This document shows, piece after piece, positions 8,801-17,503 of a stretch of DNA of 64,000 nt. Under the pieces are notes generated by a model, which searched no databases, was not told the origin of the DNA, and saw only the letters and a program-made list of their open reading frames with translations. The stretch is from Bordetella petrii (GTDB lineage: Bacteria; Pseudomonadota; Gammaproteobacteria; Burkholderiales; Burkholderiaceae_B). Positions within the stretch are counted from its first letter, which is position 1, and the number at the start of each line of letters is the position of its first letter. The DNA lies in assembly GCF_000067205.1 (NCBI RefSeq), contig NC_010170.1, forward strand, positions 2,108,001 to 2,172,000, read 5' to 3'. Position numbers and translations under genes: made by a program.

Positions 8801-9388
8801 ATCGCGTAAGGTGCGACACGAATCGCTCGTGTCCCAGGTTGATGCCCTGGTAAATCAGCATCGCCCTTGGAGGTCGTCGGGCCTCTTTAAATAAATCGGC
8901 ACCTTTTGCAGCCCTTGTGGCTGCCCTAGAGAGACGCAGCGTAAGCTGCTGAGTAGTAAAGAAACAGGGCTCGGCTCCAAAGTAGTATCGGCCCTGGGTG
9001 AAAGACACACGGAAACCTCGGTTTCCCATGCTTTTCACTATGGAGTTTTCTCATCACAACGAGCGAAATGCTCTCGATTGCCTTGTCACACGCACTTTCG
9101 TGGTGTCGCTGTGACCCGTCATACGACTGACGGTAGCCTACAGTGGCGGGCAGGATCGGTAACGGCCCTGTCTGAAGCCCACTCGACAATGTACTCCTGT
9201 GTACTCCAACAGTATCCACTGCCGTGAGGCTGGGGATGGATTCTGCCAGCAGCCAGGGCGGATGAGAGGCTAGGCTAGTCCCGCATGGGCAACGGAATGT
9301 GAACCATCGTCTGAACCCCCGTGATTATTGAACGGCCAAAGCTGCTTTTGGGCCGTAGCCAAAAGGCATCGTAGCTGGTTGGCCGCGT

Positions 9389-9396
9389 CTTACGTG
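9389..9396 (+). other. Candidate EBS1 (exon-binding site 1) of the intron
   Basis: cttacgtg is the reverse complement, allowing one U-G pair, of the 8 bases just before the intron (8803-8810, cgcgtaag). A possible EBS2, tattg at 9326-9330, is complementary to caata at 8797-8801 in the 5' exon, about 60 nt upstream of EBS1. These pairings would specify the insertion site. Confidence 0.6.
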
Positions 9397-9809
9397 CGGT
9401 CACGTCGTCATCCAAAGCTACCGGGGGAGAGATGGGTCCTAAACGGGCAGGCGCAACGCTGGTATTGGGTTGCGCCGGTAATCGAGGGAACGTGGTAAAC
9501 CCCACTCGCCGCCCCAATCGCTCAGGCGACGAAGGCAGGAAAGCCGCAAGGCAATCTGTTGGCGGAGGGGGTAGAGGATCGTGGAGAAAGCGAAGGCCCG
9601 CCTGTAATGGGCGGGATAGGGGTTCGAACTTTGCCCCGGCCGAAAGGCAGCAGACTTCCACGTGGTGCAACCGTCGCTGACGGCTGTATCAGTCCAGGTA
9701 GCGAGCCATGGTTTTTCATGTCTCGTGTTTTTCTACAGGCCCGAAGGGACTCACCATCCCTTCGGGGAGCCGTGCGTCCTCTTAGGGTCTTACTACCCCG
9801 AGGTTCAGC

Positions 9810-11513
9810 ATGGAAGAAACTGTTAATCCCAGTTCTGCGTCCTCGCGCGTCCCGGATAGCTGGCCGACCATAGACTGGCGGCGAGTCGTGCGGAATGTGA
9901 GGGCTATGCAGATACGTATAGCGAAGGCTACGCAGGCGGGCGATTGGCGTAGGGTGAAAGCCCTGCAAAGATCGCTGGTCCGCTCGTTTTCCGCCAAAGC
10001 ATCGGCGGTCAGGCGAGTGACAGAGAACCAAGGCAAACGGACGGCAGGTGTCGACCGTGTGCTGTGGGACTCGCCCGAGAGCAAGTGGGAGGCAATCGGA
10101 AGGTTGCGGCAACCGGGATATCGGCCTCTGCCTTTACGGAGGGTCTATATCCCCAAATCCAATGGCAAGGAGCGCCCTCTGGGCATTCCTACCATGCGGG
10201 ACCGCGCCATGCAGGCTTTGTATCTGCTGGCACTGGAACCGGTATCGGAATCGACGAGCGATCCGAACTCGTATGGGTTCAGAAAAGGACGTTCGACGGC
10301 CGATGCGATGGCTCAGATATTCGTCACATTGTCCGGCAGGGCTTCGGCCCAATGGATACTGGAAGCGGATATCAAGGGTTGTTTCGACTGGATCAACCAT
10401 GAGTGGCTGCTCGCCAACGTCCCTATGGACCGGCGAGTGTTGCGCAAGTGGTTGAAGGCCGGCGTGATTCACAAAGGCCAGTTGCAGCCTACTACTGCTG
10501 GTACGCCACAGGGAGGGATTATTTCCCCTACCTTGGCGAATGTGACGCTCAATAAGCTGGAAACGGACTTGGCAGAGTACCTGGGTACGAAGCTGGGTTG
10601 GACTAAGGCCAAACGGTTGAAAGTCCATGTGGTCCGATACGCGGATGACTTCATTGTTACCGGTGCATCGAAAGACGTGCTGGATACTGAAGTCAGGCCT
10701 TGGATAGAACGCTTTCTTGCGGTTCGAGGATTGCAACTGTCCACGGAAAAGACGCGCATCATCCACATCGATGAAGGTTTTGATTTCCTCGGGTGGAATT
10801 TCAGGAAGTACTCTGGAAAGTTGCTCATCAAGCCGAGTCAGAAGAACGTCAAGGCGTTCTATGGCAAGGTCAGGGAAATCATCGGAGAAAACTTGTCGGC
10901 TAGACAGGTCGATCTGATCGCGTTGCTTAATCCAGTATTGCGGGGCTGGTCGCAGTATCACAGCCCCGTTGTGTCGAAGGCGACGTTCAACAAACTAGAC
11001 GCGCTGATTCGTTGGCGGCTAGTGCGTTGGGCAAAGCGGCGGCATCCCAAGAAGACCACTTTTTGGTCGCTCAAGCAGTATTGGCGAACAGTAGGAGATC
11101 GGAGGGGGATGTTCGCAGCACCCGCAGTAGGCAAGGATGGTCAAAGGCAGATGCGCATGCTGTATCGGCTGGTTGATACGGCAATCGTGCGGCATAAGAA
11201 AATCAAAGGGGCGTACAACCCCTTTGATCCAAGTTGGGAAGCCTATGGTGAGGCCCTGCAATCGGAACGCTTGTTGCAAAACATGGCGTACCGCAAGCAG
11301 TGGGCGACGCTTTGGGTGGATCAGCAAGGACGCTGCGCTTTGTGCGGATGCCCGATGGACATGGAAACAGGGTGGCACGATCATCACCTGGTGTACAAGG
11401 TGCATGGCGGGTCGGATGCCCTGTCCAACCGTGTTCTGTTACATCCCGTATGTCACACCCGAGTTCACACGCTTGGGCTATCTGTTGTGAAGCCGGTCCG
11501 GAAACGGGCTTAG
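9810..11513 (+). CDS. ltrA: Group II intron-encoded reverse transcriptase/maturase with HNH domain
   Basis: 567 residues. The reverse transcriptase domain (roughly residues 60-330) has RT blocks KSNGKERPLGIPTMRDRAMQ, YGFRKGRST, GTPQGGIISP and the catalytic YADD at about residue 276. A maturase (X) domain follows (roughly 350-450; LNPVLRGWSQYH), then a C-terminal HNH endonuclease with CALCGCPMD, HDHHLVYKVHGG and HPVCHTRVH. With all parts intact it should support splicing and target-primed retrohoming, the HNH domain nicking the second strand. It lies in intron domain IV. Base composition is lower in GC than the neighbours. The ATG at 9810 follows a gagg stretch. Confidence 0.95.
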   Translation: MEETVNPSSASSRVPDSWPTIDWRRVVRNVRAMQIRIAKATQAGDWRRVKALQRSLVRSFSAKASAVRRVTENQGKRTAGVDRVLWDSPESKWEAIGRLRQPGYRPLPLRRVYIPKSNGKERPLGIPTMRDRAMQALYLLALEPVSESTSDPNSYGFRKGRSTADAMAQIFVTLSGRASAQWILEADIKGCFDWINHEWLLANVPMDRRVLRKWLKAGVIHKGQLQPTTAGTPQGGIISPTLANVTLNKLETDLAEYLGTKLGWTKAKRLKVHVVRYADDFIVTGASKDVLDTEVRPWIERFLAVRGLQLSTEKTRIIHIDEGFDFLGWNFRKYSGKLLIKPSQKNVKAFYGKVREIIGENLSARQVDLIALLNPVLRGWSQYHSPVVSKATFNKLDALIRWRLVRWAKRRHPKKTTFWSLKQYWRTVGDRRGMFAAPAVGKDGQRQMRMLYRLVDTAIVRHKKIKGAYNPFDPSWEAYGEALQSERLLQNMAYRKQWATLWVDQQGRCALCGCPMDMETGWHDHHLVYKVHGGSDALSNRVLLHPVCHTRVHTLGLSVVKPVRKRA

Positions 11514-11575
11514 ATGATCCAAACGAGCAAACAGGTTATACTTACCTGTAAGCTAAAGGGTCGCGCGTTGCGCTT

Positions 11576-11609
11576 GAGCCGTGTGCTGGGAAACTAGCAC
11601 GCACGGTTC
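11576..11609 (+). ncRNA. Group II intron domain V
   Basis: 34-nt hairpin, the most conserved part of group II ribozymes: stem gagccgtgtg / gcacggttc with an internal bulge and a ggaaac tip. It lies 62 nt after the maturase stop, as expected, and 41 nt before the 3' splice site. Confidence 0.9.
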
Positions 11610-11668
11610 TTAGGGGGGGATGGGCCAGCAATGGCCTGTCCCTACCCGACCTAGAAAACATTCCGCAT

Positions 11669-11708
11669 GCGGCTGAGCGGGCTTACGCCCTCTCAGCCGC
11701 TTTTGTTT
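11669..11708 (+). terminator. Intrinsic terminator between intron and hisZ
   Basis: Arms gcggctgag and ctcagccgc (9 bp) enclose a further 4-bp stem and a ttac loop, followed by ttttgtttt. It starts 18 nt after the intron and 84 nt before the end stands the hisZ start, so it could end hflC transcription or attenuate hisZ. Confidence 0.75.
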
Positions 11709-11752
11709 TGGGCGTTGCCCACGCATTTCAGGTGTCATTCAGGTAAACACTC

Positions 11753-12910
11753 ATGGGTAACTGGTTGCTGCCCGAGAGCCTCGCCGACGTGCTTCCCGCC
11801 GAGGCCCGGCGCATCGAGGAACTGCGCCGCGAACTTCTCGACCTTTACCGTACGTACGGCTTCGAGCTGGTCGCGCCGCCCTTGGTCGAGTACATCGATT
11901 CGTTGCTGTCGGGCACTGGCACCGACTTGAATCTGCGTACCTGCAAGCTCGTCGACCAACTGTCCGGCCGCACCCTGGGGGTGCGCGCCGACATGACCCC
12001 GCAAGTCACCCGCATCGATGCCCATCTGCTCAACCGGGCGGGCGTCACGCGCCTGTGCTACTGCGGCACCGTGCTGCATGCGCGGCCGGCCGACCTCCTG
12101 TCCAGCCGCGAGCTGCTGCAGATCGGCGCCGAAATATACGGCCACGCGGGCTTCGAGGCCGATCTCGAAATTCTCTCGCTGGTGCTCGACACCGTTGCCG
12201 CGGCGGGCCTGCGCCAGCCGCGGCTCGACCTCTGCCATCCGGGCGTGGTGCGGGCCATCCTCGATGCCGATCCTGCCGCTGCCGCGTACGCCGAAGACAT
12301 CGTCTTGCTGCTGCGCGAAAAAGACGTGCCGGGCCTGGCCGAGCTGGCGCGGCGCGACGGCGGCATCCGCGCCGATACCGCCGCCGCCCTGCAGCGGCTG
12401 CCCGGTTTGTACGGCGGCCCCGACGTGCTCCAGCAGGCGCGCCACGACCTACCCCTGTTGCCCGGCGTGGCGGCGGCGCTCGACGCGCTGCAGGCCATCA
12501 TCGACGCCATGCCGGATGTCACCCTGGGGGTCGACCTAGCCGACATCGGCGGCTACGGCTATCACTCGGGCGTCACGTTCGCGCTATATGCCGAGGGCTG
12601 GCACGACGCGCTGGTCAGCGGCGGCCGCTACGACGACGTCAGCCGGGCCTTCGGGCGGGCGCGCCCGGCCACCGGTTTCAGCCTCGACTTGCGCAAACTG
12701 GCGCGCGGCCTGCCGCCGGCTGGCCGGGCCCGCGCGGTTCGGGCGCCCTGGGGCCAGGACGCTGCCCTGGCCGCCGCGGTGCGCCAGTTGCGCCGCGCCG
12801 GCGAAATCGTCGTGCAGGCGCTGCCGGGCCACCAGCAGAGCCAGGATGAATTCATTTGCGATCGCGAACTGGTGCTGCAGGACGGCGCCTGGACGCTTCG
12901 GACGCTGTAA
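11753..12910 (+). CDS. hisZ: ATP phosphoribosyltransferase regulatory subunit HisZ
   Basis: 385 residues, related to the catalytic domain of histidyl-tRNA synthetase but unable to charge tRNA. In species with the short HisG, HisZ joins HisG to form the active first enzyme of histidine synthesis and carries the feedback site. Typical sequence: NWLLPESLADVLPAEARRIEELRRELLDL at the start, a class II motif 2-like RADMTPQVTRIDAHLL, and GGYGYHSGVTFALY and GGRYDDVSRAFG near the C-terminal third. It lacks the anticodon-binding domain of hisS at 1-764. hisG is not in the window. The start at 11753 lies downstream of the intron and a terminator, so it may need a promoter within or after these. purA follows after 79 nt. 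Confidence 0.93.
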   Translation: MGNWLLPESLADVLPAEARRIEELRRELLDLYRTYGFELVAPPLVEYIDSLLSGTGTDLNLRTCKLVDQLSGRTLGVRADMTPQVTRIDAHLLNRAGVTRLCYCGTVLHARPADLLSSRELLQIGAEIYGHAGFEADLEILSLVLDTVAAAGLRQPRLDLCHPGVVRAILDADPAAAAYAEDIVLLLREKDVPGLAELARRDGGIRADTAAALQRLPGLYGGPDVLQQARHDLPLLPGVAAALDALQAIIDAMPDVTLGVDLADIGGYGYHSGVTFALYAEGWHDALVSGGRYDDVSRAFGRARPATGFSLDLRKLARGLPPAGRARAVRAPWGQDAALAAAVRQLRRAGEIVVQALPGHQQSQDEFICDRELVLQDGAWTLRTL

Positions 12911-12989
12911 AAACTGACTCCCTCTTTTACCCGAGAGGGCCGCAGGGAGATTTCCGGATTTCCCGAGAAACTCGATATCGATTCGTACA

Positions 12990-14285
12990 ATGAGCAAGAA
13001 CGTAGTGGTTATCGGCACCCAATGGGGTGACGAAGGCAAAGGCAAAATCGTCGACTGGCTGGCCGAATCCGTCCAGGGCGTGGTGCGCTTCCAGGGCGGC
13101 CACAATGCCGGCCATACGCTGTGGATCAACGGCAAGAAAACCATTCTGCGCCTGATCCCGTCGGGCATCATGCATCCCGGCGTTACCTGCTTCATCGGCA
13201 ACGGCGTGGTGCTGTCGCCCGAGGCGCTGCTCAAGGAAATCGAAGAACTCGAGGCCGCTGGTCTGGATGTCCGCTCGCGCCTGCAGATTTCTGAAATCTG
13301 TCCGCTGATCCTGCCGTACCACATCGCTGTCGACCAGGCGCGCGAAGCCCGCAAGGGCGAGGGCAAGATCGGCACCACGGGTCGCGGTATCGGCCCTGCC
13401 TACGAAGACAAGATCGCGCGCCGTGCCCTGCGCGTGCAAGACTTGTTCAATCCCGCGCTGTTCGACGAAAAGCTCGCTGAACTGCTCGACTACCATAACT
13501 TCGTCCTTACCCAGTACCTGGGTGCGCCCGCCGTGTCGGCCGCCCAGGTCCGCGACCAGGCCATGGCCCTGGCGCCGGCCATCGCGCCCATGGTCAAGGA
13601 CGTCTCCAGCAATCTGTACGCCATGCAGCAGGCCGGCCAGCGCCTGCTGTTCGAGGGTGCGCAGGGCGCGCTGCTCGACGTTGATCACGGCACCTACCCG
13701 TTCGTCACCAGCAGCAACTGCCTGGCGGGCGCGGCGTCGGCCGGCGCCGGCGTGGGCCCGCAGTCGCTCGACTACGTGCTGGGCATCACCAAGGCCTACA
13801 CCACGCGCGTCGGCTCCGGCCCGTTCCCCACCGAACTGGTCGACGAAATCGGTACGCGACTGGCCACTATCGGCAAAGAGTTCGGCTCGGTTACCGGCCG
13901 TCCGCGCCGCTGCGGCTGGTTCGACGGCGCCGCGCTCAAGCGTTCGGTGCGCCTGAACGGCATTACCGGCCTGTGCATTACCAAGCTCGATGTGCTCGAC
14001 GGCCTTGAAAGCATCCAGCTCGGCGTGGGCTACCGTGTCAACGGCGAATTCCGCGACGTGCTGCCCTACGGCGCGCACGCCGTGGCGCAGGCCGAGGCCG
14101 TGCTCGAAGAGCTGCCCGGCTGGAGCGAGTCCACTGTCGGCATTACCGAGTACGCCAAGCTGCCGGCCGCCGCGCGCCGCTACCTTGAGCGCGTCGCTGA
14201 AGTCTGCGGCGTGCCCATCGACCTGGTGTCTACCGGCCCCGACCGCAACGAAACCATCGTGCTGCGCCACCCTCTCAAGGGCTGA
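12990..14285 (+). CDS. purA: Adenylosuccinate synthetase
   Basis: 431 residues. Joins aspartate to IMP with GTP, the first step from IMP to AMP. Signatures: GTQWGDEGKGKIVDWL at the N-terminus with its P-loop-like GDEGKGK, FQGGHNAGHT, and GTTGRGIGPAYEDK; the C-terminal part has VTGRPRRCGWFD and STGPDRNETI. Length matches the family. It follows hisZ in the order usual for this group and is followed by a clear terminator. Confidence 0.97.
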   Translation: MSKNVVVIGTQWGDEGKGKIVDWLAESVQGVVRFQGGHNAGHTLWINGKKTILRLIPSGIMHPGVTCFIGNGVVLSPEALLKEIEELEAAGLDVRSRLQISEICPLILPYHIAVDQAREARKGEGKIGTTGRGIGPAYEDKIARRALRVQDLFNPALFDEKLAELLDYHNFVLTQYLGAPAVSAAQVRDQAMALAPAIAPMVKDVSSNLYAMQQAGQRLLFEGAQGALLDVDHGTYPFVTSSNCLAGAASAGAGVGPQSLDYVLGITKAYTTRVGSGPFPTELVDEIGTRLATIGKEFGSVTGRPRRCGWFDGAALKRSVRLNGITGLCITKLDVLDGLESIQLGVGYRVNGEFRDVLPYGAHAVAQAEAVLEELPGWSESTVGITEYAKLPAAARRYLERVAEVCGVPIDLVSTGPDRNETIVLRHPLKG

Positions 14286-14334
14286 CGCCCGGTATCCGCC
14301 GCGGGCCGCGCGCCCGCCGCGTTATTATTTCAAA

Positions 14335-14367
14335 GCCGCCGCCGGCCGTGCCGGTGGGCGGCCTTTT
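14335..14367 (+). terminator. Intrinsic terminator after purA
   Basis: Hairpin gccgccgccggc / gccggtgggcggc with a 3-nt loop, then tttt. It separates purA from the phosphoribosyltransferase gene. Confidence 0.7.
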
Positions 14368-14389
14368 CGTATTTTCAGGAGACACCGCT

Positions 14390-14935
14390 ATGAGCGCGCC
14401 CGCCAACGACGACAGCCATTTGTGGATCAGCTGGGACGGCTACAACCGCCTGATCGAACGCCTGACGCTGCAGGTCTACCAGTCTGGCTGGCAATTCGAC
14501 CTGATCCTGTGCCTGGCGCGCGGCGGCGTGCGGGTGGGCGACGTCATGTCGCGCATTTTCGACGTGCCCCTGGGCATTCTGGCCACCAGCAGCTATCGCG
14601 AGGCGGCAGGCACCAAGCAGGGCAACCTGGACATCGCGCAATTCATCACCATTACCCGGGGCGCGCCGGCGGGGCGGGTCTTGCTGGTCGACGATATGGT
14701 CGACACCGGCCTGACCTTCAACCGGGTGCAGGAGCACCTGCGCCAGCAATTTCCCGAGATCACCGAGCTGCGCAGCGCGGTCCTGTGGTGGAAAGGGCAT
14801 TCGCAGGCTACGCCAGACTATTACGTCGACAAACTGCCCACCAACCCCTGGATCCACCAGCCCTTCGAAGACTACGACAGCCTGCGGCCACACCAGCTCG
14901 AAGCCTGGATCCGCAAGGGCTCGCAATCGAAATAA
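14390..14935 (+). CDS. Purine-type phosphoribosyltransferase
   Basis: 181 residues of the type I phosphoribosyltransferase fold. The PRPP-binding motif VLLVDDMVDTGLTF is near the middle and LILCLARGGVRVGDVMS near the N-terminus. The pattern resembles hypoxanthine/xanthine/guanine phosphoribosyltransferases that make nucleotides from free purine bases; the exact base preference cannot be read from the sequence. The start ATG at 14390 is chosen over an in-frame ATG at 14348 because caggag lies 8 nt ahead of it and the earlier start lies inside the purA terminator. Position next to purA fits a role in purine salvage. Confidence 0.85.
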   Translation: MSAPANDDSHLWISWDGYNRLIERLTLQVYQSGWQFDLILCLARGGVRVGDVMSRIFDVPLGILATSSYREAAGTKQGNLDIAQFITITRGAPAGRVLLVDDMVDTGLTFNRVQEHLRQQFPEITELRSAVLWWKGHSQATPDYYVDKLPTNPWIHQPFEDYDSLRPHQLEAWIRKGSQSK

Positions 14936-15220
14936 GCCCGGTTTTGCGGCATTTCCGCCCACCGAGAGGGCGGTTGCCCGCGGTTTGTCGCCAAATGCTG
15001 CCCGCCGTGCTAGAATCTCGGGTTACCAGTAAACCCTACCTGGGTTGCCGGGGCGCACAGGCGTGGTTTGTTGAATGGTTTTCGGGTCCTGCGGTTTGCG
15101 GTTTTTGCCGTTTGGAACAAAAATCTACCAACGAATCAACCAATAAGCCATGCCGGGCTTGCAGTCGAAGCGCCCCGTGTGTTCAACCTTTTTGTTACCC
15201 CAAAGCAGGCCTGCCACTTT

Positions 15221-15433
15221 ATGCCTATTGTCCGACTGAAGGAAAACGAACCGTTCGAAGCTGCTCTGCGCCGCTTCAAGCGCACCATCGAAAAGACCGG
15301 TTTGCTCACCGAACTGCGCTCGCGCGAGTTCTACGAGAAGCCCACGGCCGAGCGTAAGCGCAAGCACGCCGCCGCGGTCAAGCGCCATTACAAGCGGATT
15401 CGTAGCCAGCAACTGCCGCCCCGCCTGTATTGA
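15221..15433 (+). CDS. rpsU: 30S ribosomal protein S21
   Basis: 70-residue basic protein of the small subunit (MPIVRLKENEPFEAALRRFK ... QQLPPRLY), a near-perfect fit to the family. The in-frame extension upstream to 15068 is rejected as leader. It opens the macromolecular synthesis operon rpsU-dnaG-rpoD. A -10-like tagaat at 15011-15016 with a -35-like ttgtcg 20 nt upstream might be the operon promoter. Its stop overlaps an ATG (tgATG, 15431-15435) that looks like the ancestral dnaG start. Confidence 0.96.
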   Translation: MPIVRLKENEPFEAALRRFKRTIEKTGLLTELRSREFYEKPTAERKRKHAAAVKRHYKRIRSQQLPPRLY

Positions 15434-15438
15434 TGTCT

Positions 15439-15468
15439 TTGATTCCAGAATCTATTGATTCCAGAATC
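15439..15468 (+). repeat. 14-bp direct repeat (period 16) at the dnaG start
   Basis: ttgattccagaatc occurs at 15439-15452 and again at 15455-15468, separated by ta. The period of 16 is not a multiple of three, so the ATG at 15433 reads MSLIPES and then leaves the DnaG frame, ending at a TAA at 15574-15576. Removing one 16-nt unit would restore MSLIPESFIQDLL. Confidence 0.9.
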
Positions 15469-17503
15469 ATTCATCCAGGATCTCCTCGCCCGGGTCGACG
15501 TAGTCGACGTCGTCGGGCGATACGTGCAGTTGCGAAAGGGCGGCGCCAACCTGCTTGGCCTGTGCCCTTTCCATAACGAAAAAAGCCCGTCGTTCACCGT
15601 CAGCCCCACCAAGCAGTTCTATCACTGCTTCGGTTGCGGCGCGCACGGCACCGCCATCACCTTCCTGATGGAACACACGGGCGCCAGTTTCCCCGAGGCC
15701 GTGCGCACGCTCGCCGGCTCGGTGGGAATGACGGTTCCAGAAGAAAACCGCAGTCCCCGCCAGCAGGCCGAATCCGCGCGCCGCAAGGCCGAAGAATCGC
15801 GCCACACGCAGGTGCTCGACGCCGCGCAGGCACATTACCTGCGCCAGTTGCGCGCGTCTCCCGCGGCCATCCAGTACTTGAAGCAGCGAGGCCTAACCGG
15901 CGAAATTGCCGCGCATTTCGGCCTGGGCTGGTCGGGCACCGACCGCCATGGCCTGGCGAAAGTGTTCGACAACTACGACGACCCTACGCTGGTCGAGGCC
16001 GGCCTGGTCATCGAATCCGAAGACGGCCGTCGCTACGACCGCTTCCGCGAGCGCGTGATGTTCCCCATCCGCAACGCGCGCGGCAGCCTTATCGGCTTCG
16101 GTGGGCGCATCATCGGCAAGGGCGAACCCAAATACCTGAACTCGCCCGAAACCCCGCTGTTTTCCAAGGGGCAGGAGCTCTATGGCCTGTGGGAAGCCCG
16201 TCAGGCCATCCGCCAGGAAGGGCAGGTCATCGTGGTGGAAGGCTACATGGACGTGGTCGGGCTGGCGCAGCAGGGCATTGCCAATGCCGTCGCCACCCTG
16301 GGCACCGCCACCACCCCCGATCACGTCAAAAAGCTGCTGCGCAGCAGCGACAGGGTGGTCTTCAGCTTCGACGGCGATGCCGCCGGCCGCCGGGCGGCCT
16401 GGCGCGCATTGCAGGCTTGCCTGCCTGTGTTGCGCGACGACATCGCCATTCGCTTCCTGTTTTTGCCTGCCGAGCACGACCCCGATTCCTACGTGCGCGA
16501 ATTGGGCGCTGAGGCCTTCCGGGCCTGCCTGGGCGAGGCCATGGCCCTGTCGCGGTTCCTGCTCGAAGAGCTGGCGTCGCGCCACAACCTGGCCGAGGCC
16601 GAAGGGCGTGCCAGCTGCCTGCACGAGGCCAAGCCCCTGCTGGCGGCCATTCCTGAATGCGCGCTGCGCCTGCAAATCGAGCGTGAGATGGCGCGCCAGG
16701 TGCAGCTGACGCCGGAAGAAATGGCGCAGATATTGGCGCAGGCCCCGGCGCGGCCGTTCGCGCCGCCTGCTGCCGGCGCTGGCGCGGGGGCTGGCGCCGC
16801 CCCTGCCGGCGCTGCTACGGCGTCCCCGCCCGACAGCCTGGATGCCGGCGCCTATTTTGACGCGCCGCCGCCGGATTTCGACTACGAGCCGGCGGGGTTC
16901 GGCTACGACGACGAGCCTCCCGGCATGGGCGGCGCGGCGCCGGAAGGCCGTCGCGGCCAGGGCGGCTGGCAGGCACGGCAGGGTGGCTGGCAGGGCAAGA
17001 AGGGCGACCGGAAAGACAAGGGCGAGTGGCGCGGCGGCCGCCGCGACGATGGCGTCGGTGGCTACGAAGGCCGCCGCTCCATGCCCTCGCTGGCCAAGCG
17101 CCTGCTGGCGCTGTTGCTTGCGCATCCCGAGCTGGTCGACACCATGGGAGACCAGCAGCTTGAAGTTCTGGACAAAGGTCCCCATCTAGGGTTGGTAAGA
17201 GATCTCATCATGCTGGCCCAGACTAGCGGGGCGCGCCATGTGGGTGCGTTGCTGCAGGCCGCCGATCCGGATTCCGACCTGGCCGCCGTGCTGAAGGGCA
17301 TGCGCGCCGATCTGCTGGCCCAGGAAGACCTGCCCGAGCCGCAAACCGAATGGGATGATGCCCTGCGGCGCATCGAATTCGACTCCGCCCGCGCCGAAAT
17401 GGCCAAGCTGGCCGAGACCGGGCTGGGTTCGGAAGAGGCGCGCCAGCGGTACCAGGAACTGTCTGCTCGTCTGGCGGTCTTAAAAGGTGGTGGAATACGC
17501 TAA
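15455..17503 (+). CDS. dnaG: DNA primase DnaG
   Basis: 682 residues. Makes RNA primers for DNA replication. The N-terminal CHC2 zinc-binding domain has C37, H40, C58 and C61 (CPFH ... CFGC). The central TOPRIM/RNA polymerase domain includes VVEGYMDVV and SFDGDAAG. A linker rich in Ala, Pro, Gly and Lys (about residues 430-540) is longer than in E. coli, and a helical DnaB-interacting C-terminus follows. The frame opens at TTG 15455, giving MIPESFIQDLL, because a repeat has put the coupled ATG at 15433 out of frame; I see no good ribosome site ahead of the TTG. The protein is essential, so some start in this frame should work unless the repeat is a sequence error. Confidence 0.93.
   Translation: MIPESFIQDLLARVDVVDVVGRYVQLRKGGANLLGLCPFHNEKSPSFTVSPTKQFYHCFGCGAHGTAITFLMEHTGASFPEAVRTLAGSVGMTVPEENRSPRQQAESARRKAEESRHTQVLDAAQAHYLRQLRASPAAIQYLKQRGLTGEIAAHFGLGWSGTDRHGLAKVFDNYDDPTLVEAGLVIESEDGRRYDRFRERVMFPIRNARGSLIGFGGRIIGKGEPKYLNSPETPLFSKGQELYGLWEARQAIRQEGQVIVVEGYMDVVGLAQQGIANAVATLGTATTPDHVKKLLRSSDRVVFSFDGDAAGRRAAWRALQACLPVLRDDIAIRFLFLPAEHDPDSYVRELGAEAFRACLGEAMALSRFLLEELASRHNLAEAEGRASCLHEAKPLLAAIPECALRLQIEREMARQVQLTPEEMAQILAQAPARPFAPPAAGAGAGAGAAPAGAATASPPDSLDAGAYFDAPPPDFDYEPAGFGYDDEPPGMGGAAPEGRRGQGGWQARQGGWQGKKGDRKDKGEWRGGRRDDGVGGYEGRRSMPSLAKRLLALLLAHPELVDTMGDQQLEVLDKGPHLGLVRDLIMLAQTSGARHVGALLQAADPDSDLAAVLKGMRADLLAQEDLPEPQTEWDDALRRIEFDSARAEMAKLAETGLGSEEARQRYQELSARLAVLKGGGIR

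Larger units (their letters stand above)
8811..11650 (+). mobile_element. Complete group II intron (2,840 nt)
   Basis: The 5' boundary is gtgcgac at 8811, matching the GUGYG consensus, and the 3' boundary is cctacccgac ending at 11650, with AC as the last two bases. A 34-nt domain V starts gagccgtgtg and ends gcacggttc (11576-11609), with a gaaa loop; domain VI (11610-11650) ends with an unpaired A seven bases from the end, the expected branch point. Domain IV carries the reverse transcriptase ORF. EBS1 candidate cttacgtg (9389-9396) pairs with the last 8 bases of the 5' exon, cgcgtaag, with one G-U. The ribozyme part is visibly less GC-rich than its neighbours, consistent with transfer. Boundaries follow consensus and were not folded computationally. 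Confidence 0.9.

Noticed and set aside
8747..8810. 5' end of the intron placed before 8811
   Set aside because: No other gtgyg start is compatible with the EBS1/IBS1 pairing, and 8751-8776 is the hflC hairpin.
15893..17185. 430-codon antisense frame over dnaG
   Set aside because: Shadow of dnaG; no conserved motif or promoter.
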